A stretch of 64,000 nt of DNA from Butyrivibrio sp. NC2007 (GTDB lineage: Bacteria > Bacillota > Clostridia > Lachnospirales > Lachnospiraceae). Shown one piece after another: positions 18,290 through 27,829 of the stretch. How positions within the stretch are numbered: the stretch's first letter is position 1; every line of letters starts with the position of its first letter. The position numbers and the translations under genes were made by a program. A model generated the notes under the pieces. It worked only from the letters and a program-made list of their open reading frames with translations, was not told the origin of the DNA and searched no databases. The stretch lies in contig NZ_ATWY01000005.1 of NCBI RefSeq assembly GCF_000421405.1, forward strand, positions 154,919-218,918, given 5' to 3'.

Positions 18290-20038
18290 ATGAAAAAAGC
18301 ACATCAGGGTATGAACTTCATAGTACCTGCATTATTAACGCTGGGGGTTTTCGTGATTGTTTCTTGTTTTGGGGACTTTTACTTTGACCTCAATGATGAT
18401 GTGCTCATGAAAGATATATTGTCGGGAGCCTATACCGGGATTCCCGCCGGACACAACATTCAGATGCTGTATCCCATCAGCGCCTTAATTGCCCTTATCT
18501 ACAGGGTATTTAAGGGCCTTGATGTGTATGGCATCTTTTTATGTGCACTTCAGTTTTTGTGCGTGTATATTGTGGCAGAGCGTGCTTTTTCAGCTTTTGA
18601 AGACAGGATTTCCAAGGTTATAACCGCTCTTTGTGTGTTCCTGTTTATGCTGGGCACCATCGGCTCTCACTTTGTTTTTGTCCAGTACACCTTTACCGTG
18701 GGCTTTATGTCCGCAACTGCAGCCTTCCTCATCATGACGCATGAGGGAGATGGGAAAAGAGATCACGTACTGGCGGTAGTTCTTATAACACTTGCCTATC
18801 TTATAAGGTCTGAGATGCTTCTTTTGACCCTTCCTATCGTGGGCGTGGCAATATTTGCCAGGTGGCTTATGCAAAAGGACCTGTTTTGGAAATATTTTAA
18901 GCTCCTGGTTTTCATAATTGCCGGTATAGCAGTATCCATGGTGCTCCACAAGATAGGCTATTCTTCATCTGAGTGGAAGGAGTTTAATAACCTCTTTGAT
19001 GCAAGGACAGAGCTTTACGACTTCCAGTACATACCGGATTATGCAGAGAACAAGGAGTTCTTTGACAGTATCGGACTGTCGGAAGCTGAACAGCAGCTAC
19101 TTGTGAACTATAACTACGGAATAGATGATGAGATAAATGCAGATACTCTGTGGGCTGTGGCAGAATATGCCTCCGGGCAAAAGACAGATGAGACTCCCTT
19201 TATGGAAAACCTTAAGGCCAGCACAGTCTCTTATCTGTACAGATTAAGGCATATAACCTATCAAAAGAGCTATGAGTATCCCATGACGGATGCGCCTTGG
19301 AATATAATAGCACTGGTTCTTTATTTAACAGCGTTTGTTATTTATTGCCTTGCGCAGGACAAAAACAGAAAGCTTTGCGGAATATTCTCGGTGCTTCTTC
19401 TCTTTGCCTGCAGAACCACGCTGTGGCTTTACATAATAATGAGGGGTAGAGACCCGATCAGGATCACCCATCCTCTCTACCTCATGGAGATATTTGTTCT
19501 TCTTGGCATGATCCTTTTGGAAAGCAAAAATAGCAAGCGATATGCTTATGTTCCTCTTGTGGCAGTTTCACTGGCGTCTCTTATCTTCATTCCAAACCAG
19601 TTTGGAGTCATTAAGGACGAGATGGCAGAGAGGGATGTGATGAGAGCTCACTATGATGCGCTCTATGACTACTTTGCACAGAACAGGGACTCATTCTACT
19701 TCTGTGACGTCTACACCTCGGTCAAAGCCACTGATGAAGGTGAGAGAACCTTCTCTGAAAAGATGTTTGACCGCGTAGATAATCGCCTTGCCAATCACGA
19801 CCTCATGGGAGGCTGGGCATCTAAGAGTCCTCTTTACTACGACAAGTTGAGTGCCTATGGCTTTGCTTCCATGCATGATGCCATTTTGAGCGATGGCGTC
19901 TATGTGGTGACCAAAGAGTCCTCGGGAATCGAGTGGCTTTCTGATTACTACCTGGATAAGGGAGTAAATACAGAGCTTCAAAAGATAGATACAGTGGCAG
20001 ATGTGTTCTATGTCTACAAGGTCACATCCGCAAACTGA
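18290..20038 (+). CDS. Polytopic membrane protein, probable GT-C-like
   Basis: 582 residues: a first helix at about 8-26, a loop with FDLNDDVLMKDILSGAY, roughly nine more helices, and a soluble C-terminal domain of about 150 residues after residue 430. The acidic NDD motif in the first external loop fits a GT-C active site, and MRGRDPIRITHPLYL lies near the last helices. No family name recognised with confidence. It sits between WecE and the GNAT/GtrB genes, so transfer of the amino-dideoxy sugar from a lipid carrier is a reasonable guess. Confidence 0.55.
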   Translation: MKKAHQGMNFIVPALLTLGVFVIVSCFGDFYFDLNDDVLMKDILSGAYTGIPAGHNIQMLYPISALIALIYRVFKGLDVYGIFLCALQFLCVYIVAERAFSAFEDRISKVITALCVFLFMLGTIGSHFVFVQYTFTVGFMSATAAFLIMTHEGDGKRDHVLAVVLITLAYLIRSEMLLLTLPIVGVAIFARWLMQKDLFWKYFKLLVFIIAGIAVSMVLHKIGYSSSEWKEFNNLFDARTELYDFQYIPDYAENKEFFDSIGLSEAEQQLLVNYNYGIDDEINADTLWAVAEYASGQKTDETPFMENLKASTVSYLYRLRHITYQKSYEYPMTDAPWNIIALVLYLTAFVIYCLAQDKNRKLCGIFSVLLLFACRTTLWLYIIMRGRDPIRITHPLYLMEIFVLLGMILLESKNSKRYAYVPLVAVSLASLIFIPNQFGVIKDEMAERDVMRAHYDALYDYFAQNRDSFYFCDVYTSVKATDEGERTFSEKMFDRVDNRLANHDLMGGWASKSPLYYDKLSAYGFASMHDAILSDGVYVVTKESSGIEWLSDYYLDKGVNTELQKIDTVADVFYVYKVTSAN

Positions 20039-20050
20039 TTGGAGATATGC

Positions 20051-20590
20051 ATGAAAGAATATGAATTTGTAAAAAAGGGAAATCTGGTGAGCCTTCGCCT
20101 TTCAGACGAGGACGATATCCCCATGATCGTGGAGTGGCGAAACAAAACAAGAGTCCGCATGAACCACGTATATCGTGAGGACTTTACCATCGATGGCCAA
20201 AAGGCTTGGAAAGAAAAGAATATTGATACCGGAAAGGCAGTTCAATTCATCATCTGTGAAAACAGGCAGGACAGAAGGATTCCAAGACCCGTCGGCGTTG
20301 TTCATTTCCACGGAATTGATAAAACCAAAGGCGAGGCTGAGTACGGAATATACATCGGTGAAGAGGATGCACTCGGAAAGGGCTACGCCAAAGAGGCAGC
20401 AGTACTGGCCCTTGAATATGCCAAGGAAACGCTGGGACTTAAAAAGGCAGTACTTCGTGCCTTTGCTTCCAACATCGCTGCAATAAAGAGCTATACTCAT
20501 GCAGGTTTTGTAAAAACCGCGGATGTTCCCAAGGTTCTGTGCAGTGATGGTCAAAAAGATGATATGATAATAATGGAAAAGAGTTTATAG
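20051..20590 (+). CDS. GNAT acetyltransferase (RimJ/PseH/WecD-like)
   Basis: 179 residues, one GNAT domain: LRLSDEDDIPMIVEWRN at the start, YGIYIGEEDALGKGYAKEA forming the acetyl-CoA pyrophosphate loop, and FASNIAAIKSYTHAGFV near the end. WRN near residue 30 and the overall length resemble PseH and related sugar N-acetyltransferases. The likely job is acetylation of the 4-amino group made by the aminotransferase at 17138. A TTG at 20039 would add four residues, but GGAG at 20041-20044 points to ATG 20051. Protein acetylation cannot be excluded. Confidence 0.75.
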   Translation: MKEYEFVKKGNLVSLRLSDEDDIPMIVEWRNKTRVRMNHVYREDFTIDGQKAWKEKNIDTGKAVQFIICENRQDRRIPRPVGVVHFHGIDKTKGEAEYGIYIGEEDALGKGYAKEAAVLALEYAKETLGLKKAVLRAFASNIAAIKSYTHAGFVKTADVPKVLCSDGQKDDMIIMEKSL

Positions 20591-20611
20591 ATGGGAGAGG
20601 AAGCAAAATCA

Positions 20612-21559
20612 ATGTCTAAGAAACTAATCAGCTTTTGCATTCCATGCTACAGATCAGAACAGACCCTTGAGGGCGTTATCAGGGAAATAGATGAGACCAT
20701 GAAAAAGATGGCCTCTTATTCCTATGAGATAATCCTGGTAAACGACGGTTCACCGGATAACACCTGGGGCAAGATCCGTGAGCTTGCAGATAAAAGTGAG
20801 CTAAAAAACATACTTGGTATAAACCTTGCCAAGAACTTCGGTCAGCATGCTGCCATTATGGCGGCTTTAAACGCAGCTGCCGGAGATTACATAGTCTGCC
20901 TTGACGATGACGGACAGACTCCTGCAGACGAAGTGGATAAGCTTATTGCAGCCCTTGAAGGCGGCGCAGATGTTGCCTATGCAAGGTACAGCCACAAGCA
21001 GCACAATCTCTTCAGGAATTTCGGTACGGCCATGAATGAGTGGATGGCCTCTGTCATGCTTGGTAAACCAAAAGACCTCTATGTGTCCAGTTACTTTGCT
21101 GTAAAGCGCTTTGTTGTCAATGAGATGGTCAAGTATGAGAGCTCTTACCCTTACGTAATAGGCCTCGTCCTTCGTACCACCAGAAATATCGTAAACGTAG
21201 ATGTCACCCACAGAAGAAGGGAAGTCGGCCAGAGCGGATATACCCTTGGTAAGCTCTTTGCCCTCTGGATCAACGGCTTTACTGCCTTTAGCATTAAGCC
21301 CCTCAGGATCGCTACCGTGACAGGAGCCGTATTTGCAATACTGGGCTTTATCTACGGAATTTACACCATTATCAAGAAGTTTGTCCTGCCGGATGTGCAG
21401 ATCGGATTCTCGGCTCTCATGAGCGCAGTAGTGTTCATGGGCGGCGCTATCATGCTGATGCTGGGAATGATCGGAGAGTACCTCGGCAGACTCTATATAT
21501 CACAGAATAAGAATCCGCAGTTCGTTATCAGGGAGACTACCCGCGATGAAACCAGATAA
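20612..21559 (+). CDS. GtrB/ArnC-like undecaprenyl-phosphate glycosyltransferase
   Basis: 315 residues. A GT2 domain (SFCIPCYRSEQTLEG, LVNDGSPDNTW, NFGQHAAIMAAL, CLDDDGQTPADEV with its DDD) is followed by two C-terminal membrane helices (about 228-250 and 262-290) and IGEYLGRLY. This is the layout of GtrB, DPM1-type and ArnC enzymes that make undecaprenyl-phosphate sugars. The C-terminal GEYLGR(L/I)Y motif is typical. The frame begins at 20591, but AGGAAG at 20598-20603 favours ATG 20612. Together with GtrA (16631) it should feed GT-C enzymes such as the overlapping 21546 gene. Confidence 0.87.
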   Translation: MSKKLISFCIPCYRSEQTLEGVIREIDETMKKMASYSYEIILVNDGSPDNTWGKIRELADKSELKNILGINLAKNFGQHAAIMAALNAAAGDYIVCLDDDGQTPADEVDKLIAALEGGADVAYARYSHKQHNLFRNFGTAMNEWMASVMLGKPKDLYVSSYFAVKRFVVNEMVKYESSYPYVIGLVLRTTRNIVNVDVTHRRREVGQSGYTLGKLFALWINGFTAFSIKPLRIATVTGAVFAILGFIYGIYTIIKKFVLPDVQIGFSALMSAVVFMGGAIMLMLGMIGEYLGRLYISQNKNPQFVIRETTRDETR

Positions 21560-23189
21560 GGATGCAAAAATGGCCTGGCTTATGTCAGGCTTGTTTGGCG
21601 TTTTGGCAAGTGTTTTTTTAATATTCGGATATCAGCTTGAAAGTGCAGATGCCATCAATTTAAATGATAAGAATGCCCTGTCGATACTTTTGATGTTCAT
21701 TCTGATCTTCACCATTGATACCAGGTACGTGTGGAGAAACTACAACAGCGCGCTTCACGGTGGCAAGCTCTTTGGCTTTATCACCCTTCCTAAGGACACA
21801 GGTGATGCAGAGGTATCAAGAAGAGACTTCCTTATCAATTACCTGTCAATGATAGCTCTTAGCATTCCAGTCATGCTGGCAGAGTTTCCGGGATTTTTTG
21901 TTTACGACGCACAGGATGAACTTAACGAGGTGCTTACAAGGTCTTTTACCACCCATCATCCGCTGCTCCATGTCCTATTGCTGGGCGGAATTATCGCTCT
22001 GTTCCACAAGATATCAGGCTCCTGGAATGTGGGAATCTTTGCCTACATATTCCTGCAGATGCTGGTGATAACAGCTATCTTTGCCTATGTGGTCACTTAC
22101 CTTCAGAAGCGCGGAATTGGCAAGAGATCAAGAATTCTCTGGGTTTTGTACTATGGACTGTTCCCGACAATAGTCATGTACACGCTCTGCTCCTGCAAAG
22201 ACGGCCTGTTTTCGGCGCTGCTCCTTCTTCTGACAGTATTTCTGGTTCAGCTGGTGGCAAGCCCTGAGGCTTTCTTATCTGACAAAAAGAAGATAGCAGT
22301 TTTCGTCCTTACGGCAGTACTTATGCCCATGTTCAGGCACAACGGCTTTTATGCATATCTGGTATTTATTCCATTTGCTCTTATCTATTTCAGAAAGAGC
22401 TTAAAGCCCATGCTTATCGGTATGCTTGTAGCGCCGGTGGTGCTTTATCTGGCATTATCGGGCCTTTTGTCCGCAGTATGCCACACTGAAGGGACTCATC
22501 ACCAGGAGATGCTCACAGTGCCAATCATGCAGCTGGCAAGAGTCTACGCTTATGAAGGCGATAGTCTCACTGCTCAGGAAAAAGAGCTGATAGAGAGCTA
22601 CATACCAAAGAGTAATCTGGATAAATACACGCCCAGAGTATCAGACCTTGTAAAGGTTGACTTTAACAACGAGCTCTATGAACAGAACAGCGCAGGCTTC
22701 TGGAAGGCATGGAAGACACAGCTCGTTAAGCACCCGATTGCTTACGTCAATGCCTGGCTTCTTACCTCCTACGGTTACTGGTATCCGCCGGCAATAATTA
22801 ACGTTTATAAGGGCAACTCGGTTTACTCTTTTACCTACGAGGACAGCTCCTACTTTGGCTACGAGGTTGAGCCTCCGGGAGAGAGAAAGAGCCTTATCCC
22901 TGCAATTGATAAGCTCTACAGATATCTGTCCATCGGCTCATTCCAGCAGGATGCGCCGGTGCTTCACTTATTCTTTGGTCCCGGACTATATGTTTTTATC
23001 TACATGTTCGTGTTTGCTTACAGGCTCTATAAAAAGAGATTTGGAAATATATTGCCGTTTATGCCCATGCTGCTCACTTTCTGTACAGTGCTCCTTGGGC
23101 CGACATATCTTGTAAGGTACGTCCTGTACCTATGGCTGTGCATGCCACTTCTTTTGGTGACTGCAAAGGCCGTTAAAGAGGCGCAGTAA
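21546..23189 (+). CDS. DUF6020-like polytopic membrane protein (GT-C type)
   Basis: 547 residues, about twelve helices. FVYDAQDELNEV in the first large loop and THHPLLHVLLLGG match the DUF6020 family, thought to be GT-C-like. CSCKDGLFSALLLLL and MFRHNGFYAYLVF are further family marks. A loop of about 150 residues before the last helices contains LTSYGYWYPP. It overlaps the GtrB-like gene by 14 bases, strong evidence that it uses that lipid-phosphate sugar. Acceptor unknown. Confidence 0.72.
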   Translation: MKPDKDAKMAWLMSGLFGVLASVFLIFGYQLESADAINLNDKNALSILLMFILIFTIDTRYVWRNYNSALHGGKLFGFITLPKDTGDAEVSRRDFLINYLSMIALSIPVMLAEFPGFFVYDAQDELNEVLTRSFTTHHPLLHVLLLGGIIALFHKISGSWNVGIFAYIFLQMLVITAIFAYVVTYLQKRGIGKRSRILWVLYYGLFPTIVMYTLCSCKDGLFSALLLLLTVFLVQLVASPEAFLSDKKKIAVFVLTAVLMPMFRHNGFYAYLVFIPFALIYFRKSLKPMLIGMLVAPVVLYLALSGLLSAVCHTEGTHHQEMLTVPIMQLARVYAYEGDSLTAQEKELIESYIPKSNLDKYTPRVSDLVKVDFNNELYEQNSAGFWKAWKTQLVKHPIAYVNAWLLTSYGYWYPPAIINVYKGNSVYSFTYEDSSYFGYEVEPPGERKSLIPAIDKLYRYLSIGSFQQDAPVLHLFFGPGLYVFIYMFVFAYRLYKKRFGNILPFMPMLLTFCTVLLGPTYLVRYVLYLWLCMPLLLVTAKAVKEAQ

Positions 23190-23194
23190 GCCGT

Positions 23195-23223
23195 TTGATT
23201 AAGCCCTCTTTGTGTGATATCAT
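23195..23223 (+). promoter_or_regulatory. Possible promoter for the polymerase/ligase gene
   Basis: TTGATT (23195-23200), a 17-base spacer and TATCAT (23218-23223) match the sigma-70 pattern at 9 of 12 positions. It lies in a 72-base gap, 38 bases before the preferred start codon. It may give internal expression of the polymerase or ligase and the bacillosamine-like genes after it. Confidence 0.5.
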
Positions 23224-23261
23224 ACTATGATGCACAATTTTGCGCCGGAAAAGGTTTTGAT

Positions 23262-25895
23262 ATGAGAAAAGTAATCAGTAAAAGCAGAGCAATAAAGATT
23301 GTTACGCTTATTTTTGCATTAATCGGAATACTACTAATCTTCCCTATAAGGGTCTTTACCCAGACTCTTGAGACTTCAGGCGGCGGAACCATCGTCTCTG
23401 AATCACAGGGAATTAACTTTGAGAACAACAAGTTCTATCAGAGTTTCATAGCCCGGTATAACAGGCTGAGCTCAGTAGACGTATATGTTACTAATGTCGA
23501 TAAGGGAAGATACATAACTTCATATCTGTGCGATGAGAACGGGGCAGTACTGCTGGCAAACTACACTGATACTGCAGAGTTCACAATCCCCGGATATGTA
23601 AGGATTCCCATGGAAATGAATGTGGAAGTGGGAAAAGAGTATTCGATAAGACTTGCAGACTGCAGATCCAAGTTCTACGTGGCGCTTGAGGATATACCTG
23701 CTGATTCTGCTTATGTGGGAGATCTGACCTGGGAGTATGCAAAGGTTGAAGGCCTTCATTTGGCAGCTAAGTACAACTACAGACTGCCGCTTTCAAAGGG
23801 AGTTTCCATTGGAATAATACTTGGAATTGCACTACTTGCTGCAGCCATTTATTTTGGCTCAGATTTCTATTACAAAAAGAACCCTGAAAAGGACAGCCTT
23901 CTTACAGTTGAGAAGGTGCTGGCCTACTCGGCAAACCCTGTGGCAGCTCTGATTTTCGGAGCGCTTATGATAATGGTATTCCCGCTGAAGATCTTTGACA
24001 GCAGGGCTATCGACATTGTCTTTTACGAGATAGGTCTTATCATTGCCGCAGCGATAGTATTCTATGCAATAAACCACAAGGTCATCATTCATGAGGAGGG
24101 CATTTCCTTCTGGCAGAGCCTTAAGAACGAGCACAGACTTCAGTATGTTCTTATCATGTTCTCCATGGCCATGGCCCTTTGGTATGCATCGGGCTACATG
24201 AATGACCTGTATGACATTTATCACTACATTTCCGAGAGAAGGATGAGTATCTGGCTTATAATTATGCTCCTGTTTACCTTCTCCCTTAAGGAGTTCTTCA
24301 ACCTCTACAACTTTGTGTGGATCCTGGGCTCCTCAATATTTGGCGTGCACTATTATAACCTGCACAAGCTCTCTCCCGATGAGAAGGAGTACGACCTTCA
24401 CAATGCCGTCCTGAAGTATGGCATCATTATCGTGATCCTGGGCGGAATACTGGTTCTGAACCTTATAAGGCTTATAATCCTTAAGACCAGAGAGATCAGG
24501 TACGGTGCAGAACACAGTAAAAGACAAGTTGTCGTCCCTACATTCTTTGGAATAGTTCTGGGAGTGCTCCTTATCTCAATGGCAATCCTGAGCAATACAA
24601 GGATGTGGCCTATATACCTGGCTGTCTTTGCATTCTTCCTGTTTGTGAGATTTGCCATCTGGGATAAGAGAGGAGATTTCTACAAGATATTATCCGGTGG
24701 ATTTATGATGAACTTTGCCATTTCATTGGCATTTAGCTATCTCCACAGATACTTCCCGGGATATGTCAGCGGAAGATTTGCTTTCATATTCCACACGGTT
24801 ACCGTAACTGCTGAGTATCTCACTTTCATGGGTGCTACTGCTACGGTAATGCTGATCGTCAAGATCATTTCACTTCCAAATAATGCAAGGCTTAAAGAGA
24901 TTGCAGTTATTGCCTGGAAAGAGATTGTGCTTTTTGGCTTTATCATGTCCTATGCTATATTCACTGTTTCAAGGACTGCGTACCTTGCGATAGCTGTGAG
25001 CGTTATCCTTGTGATCTGCGTGGTTATTTCTTACTACAAGAAGCAGCTCTTCAGGATACTGGGAATACTTATTCTGTCAGTAATACTGGCTTTCCCGGCT
25101 GCGTTTACACTGCAGAGGATCCTTCCGACTATCGCTGCCGACCCTGTATTTTACCCCATCGATGATGCGGATGAGTTCATAAGAGGCGGCGCGGATTGGG
25201 ACAGCACTAACTTTATGTGTGTTGAGAGATTTGCAAATCTCTTTGAGAGTAAGATCCTTGGAGTGGACGTGGGAGAGTACGAATTCCCCATGGATCCTCA
25301 TAATTACGAGGACAACGGCAGGGGAGAGCCTCTCTATGACTACTATGGAAGGCCTTACGACGAGAGCCCGGATAACACTGAAAATCAGGAATCCGGTATG
25401 ATCGATCCACCTGAGACAGATGCACTTATTGCATCAAGTATGATGACAAGAGCTGAGATAATAATGCTCCTTGATGAGCTTGAAGGATATGTTGATACAG
25501 ACAACATCCTAGATGTAATCTCAAACGGACGTATATCAATTGCAAAGTCTTACCTTCAGCAGCTCAATATGTGGGGACATGAGGAGATGGGGGCAACCCT
25601 TTCAAATGGCGAGATCGCTGTTCATGCCCACAACACATACATTCAGGTGGCTTATGACCATGGTATCCCGGTAGGAATTCTTTTCCTGTTTACCATGATT
25701 GTAGCACTTGCTTCGAGCATCAGATATTTTAGTAAGAACAGGAAAACAGAGCCTTTGTCGCTGATCACCTGTGCAGTTATCATCGGATTTGCAGTCGCAG
25801 GTGTTTCAGAGTGGGTATTCCAGTACTGCAATCCAATGACGGTGGCCTTTATCATCGCACTTACACCGCTTACTTTTAAGGCAAAAGAGATATGA
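23262..25895 (+). CDS. O-antigen polymerase/ligase-like membrane protein with extra exterior domain
   Basis: 877 residues, far longer than usual (about 400-500). Helix 1 (about 9-27) is followed by roughly 155 residues that look beta-rich and exported, then about eleven helices. Between late helices is an acidic Pro/Tyr-rich loop and AVHAHNTYIQVAYDHGIPVG, the hallmark of the Wzy_C/WaaL family. Such enzymes join undecaprenyl-diphosphate glycan units outside the membrane, by polymerisation or ligation to an acceptor. The frame extends to 23214, but the ATG at 23262 begins the signal-anchor region. The last bases overlap the dehydratase gene (ATGA). Confidence 0.82.
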   Translation: MRKVISKSRAIKIVTLIFALIGILLIFPIRVFTQTLETSGGGTIVSESQGINFENNKFYQSFIARYNRLSSVDVYVTNVDKGRYITSYLCDENGAVLLANYTDTAEFTIPGYVRIPMEMNVEVGKEYSIRLADCRSKFYVALEDIPADSAYVGDLTWEYAKVEGLHLAAKYNYRLPLSKGVSIGIILGIALLAAAIYFGSDFYYKKNPEKDSLLTVEKVLAYSANPVAALIFGALMIMVFPLKIFDSRAIDIVFYEIGLIIAAAIVFYAINHKVIIHEEGISFWQSLKNEHRLQYVLIMFSMAMALWYASGYMNDLYDIYHYISERRMSIWLIIMLLFTFSLKEFFNLYNFVWILGSSIFGVHYYNLHKLSPDEKEYDLHNAVLKYGIIIVILGGILVLNLIRLIILKTREIRYGAEHSKRQVVVPTFFGIVLGVLLISMAILSNTRMWPIYLAVFAFFLFVRFAIWDKRGDFYKILSGGFMMNFAISLAFSYLHRYFPGYVSGRFAFIFHTVTVTAEYLTFMGATATVMLIVKIISLPNNARLKEIAVIAWKEIVLFGFIMSYAIFTVSRTAYLAIAVSVILVICVVISYYKKQLFRILGILILSVILAFPAAFTLQRILPTIAADPVFYPIDDADEFIRGGADWDSTNFMCVERFANLFESKILGVDVGEYEFPMDPHNYEDNGRGEPLYDYYGRPYDESPDNTENQESGMIDPPETDALIASSMMTRAEIIMLLDELEGYVDTDNILDVISNGRISIAKSYLQQLNMWGHEEMGATLSNGEIAVHAHNTYIQVAYDHGIPVGILFLFTMIVALASSIRYFSKNRKTEPLSLITCAVIIGFAVAGVSEWVFQYCNPMTVAFIIALTPLTFKAKEI

Positions 25896-27829
25896 ACAAG
25901 AAAAAAGAACCATTTAACTATGCAAAACTTTATAGAAGAATAGGGCTTATCATCTACGATATACTCAGCGTGATAATGGCCAGCTATGTATCTCTCCTTA
26001 TGAGATATGAGTTTAAGTTCTCTGCGATACCGGAGCATTTCCTTACTCCCGTGACCAGATTCCTTCCGATCAACATCATTATCACACTGGCAATTTTCTA
26101 CCTGTTTAAGATGTATGACAGCCTTTGGGCTTATGCAGGCGAGAGGGAGATGCAGAACCTTGTAATGGCTTGTACGCTCTCCGGCGTTATAAATGCCATC
26201 GGACTTCAGTTCTTTAAGTCTGATAAACAGCCGGTTCCACAGAGCTGCTATTTCCTTTACACCTTCCTTCTCATCACCATTATCTTCGCGAGCCGTTTTT
26301 CTTACAGGTTCCTTCGAAGCAGAAAGCACATGGCTGAGAACCGCAATAACTCCAAGGCTGTGATGATAATCGGCGCAGGAGAAGCTGCCAATATAATCAT
26401 CAAGGACATCCTTACCAGCAATTACTCCACCATGTCCATCAAGTGCATCATCGATGATGACTCCAACAAGTGGGGCAAATACATCCAGGGAATCCGCGTA
26501 GTAGGCGGAAGAGAGAAGATTGAAGAGTGCGCTGACCTATATGACATAGATGAGATTATCGTTGCAATCCCTTCAGTTTCCAGGGCAGAGCTTAAAAAGA
26601 TCCTGGATATCTGTAAGAATACCAACTGTAAGCTGAGATCCCTTCCTGGAATGTATCAGCTTGTAAACGGAGAGGTTAACGTATCACGTCTTCGTGATGT
26701 AGAGGTAGAGGACCTTCTTGGAAGAGATCCTATCTCTGTAGATATAGATTCCATCGCAGGCTATGTTAAGGGCAAGGTTGTACTGGTAACAGGAGGTGGC
26801 GGATCCATCGGTTCCGAGCTCTGCAGACAGATAGCAGGTCATAACCCAAAGACTCTTATCATCGTAGATATCTATGAGAACAATGCCTACGAGATCCAGC
26901 AGGAACTCAAGTACAAATATCCTGACATGAATCTTGTGGTACTCATTGCATCAGTTCGTAATACATTAAGGATCAATAAGATCTTTGAACAGTACAAACC
27001 GGACATTGTATATCACGCAGCAGCCCACAAGCACGTTCCTCTTATGGAGGACAGCCCGAATGAAGCCATCAAGAACAACGTCTTCGGAACCTGGAAAACA
27101 GCTATGGCTGCAGCCAGCAACGGTTGCAAGAAGTTTGTAATGATCTCTACAGATAAAGCAGTTAATCCCACAAATATCATGGGAGCTTCTAAGAGAATCT
27201 GTGAGATGATCGTTCAGACCTTTAACAAGCACTATGATACAGAGTTCGTTGCAGTGAGATTCGGTAACGTACTCGGCTCAAACGGCTCGGTTATTCCGCT
27301 CTTTAAGAAGCAGATTGCAGCCGGAGGTCCTGTTACAGTAACAGACCCTAACATCATCAGATACTTCATGACCATATCCGAAGCAGTTTCACTGGTGCTT
27401 CAGGCCGGCGCTTTTGCCAAGGGCGGAGAGATTTTTGTCCTTGATATGGGTGAGCCCGTCAAGATCCTTGACCTTGCTGAGAATCTCATCAAGCTCTCAG
27501 GTTACAAGGTTGGCGAGGACATCAGGATTGAGTTTACAGGCCTTCGTCCCGGTGAGAAGCTCTACGAGGAGATGCTCATGGACGAAGAGGGACTTCAGGA
27601 CACAGCCAACAAGATGATCCACATCGGTAAGCCCATCGAGATGGATGAGATGAGGTTCTTCTCACAGCTTGAGAAGCTCAATCAGGCTGCAAGAGAGGAA
27701 TCACCTGAGATAAGAGATATTGTAAAAGAAATCGTTGAGACCTATCATCCCGACGTACACAGATACACAATGACAAGAGAGAGAAAAGAGGCCCTTCAAA
27801 AGACCACGGAGGAGATCAATGGAACTTAA
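25892..27829 (+). CDS. pglF: UDP-GlcNAc 4,6-dehydratase (retaining), PglF/WbpM/CapD type
   Basis: 645 residues: four N-terminal membrane helices (about 10-120), a first Rossmann domain with VMIIGAGEAANIII near residue 155, and a second with VLVTGGGGSIGSELCRQ. The catalytic region is STDKAVNPTNIMGASKR, where Met replaces the usual SDR Tyr, a hallmark of PglF/WbpM dehydratases. RFGNVLGSNGSVIPLF follows. The product is UDP-4-keto-6-deoxy-GlcNAc. It overlaps the PglE-like gene, giving the first two bacillosamine steps. Differs from PseB at 9806 in stereochemistry and membrane anchoring. Confidence 0.92.
   Translation: MNKKKEPFNYAKLYRRIGLIIYDILSVIMASYVSLLMRYEFKFSAIPEHFLTPVTRFLPINIIITLAIFYLFKMYDSLWAYAGEREMQNLVMACTLSGVINAIGLQFFKSDKQPVPQSCYFLYTFLLITIIFASRFSYRFLRSRKHMAENRNNSKAVMIIGAGEAANIIIKDILTSNYSTMSIKCIIDDDSNKWGKYIQGIRVVGGREKIEECADLYDIDEIIVAIPSVSRAELKKILDICKNTNCKLRSLPGMYQLVNGEVNVSRLRDVEVEDLLGRDPISVDIDSIAGYVKGKVVLVTGGGGSIGSELCRQIAGHNPKTLIIVDIYENNAYEIQQELKYKYPDMNLVVLIASVRNTLRINKIFEQYKPDIVYHAAAHKHVPLMEDSPNEAIKNNVFGTWKTAMAAASNGCKKFVMISTDKAVNPTNIMGASKRICEMIVQTFNKHYDTEFVAVRFGNVLGSNGSVIPLFKKQIAAGGPVTVTDPNIIRYFMTISEAVSLVLQAGAFAKGGEIFVLDMGEPVKILDLAENLIKLSGYKVGEDIRIEFTGLRPGEKLYEEMLMDEEGLQDTANKMIHIGKPIEMDEMRFFSQLEKLNQAAREESPEIRDIVKEIVETYHPDVHRYTMTRERKEALQKTTEEINGT

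Noticed and set aside
25652..26329. Long antisense open frame (225 codons)
   Set aside because: It lies opposite two well-supported genes, lacks a ribosome site and has no recognisable motif.
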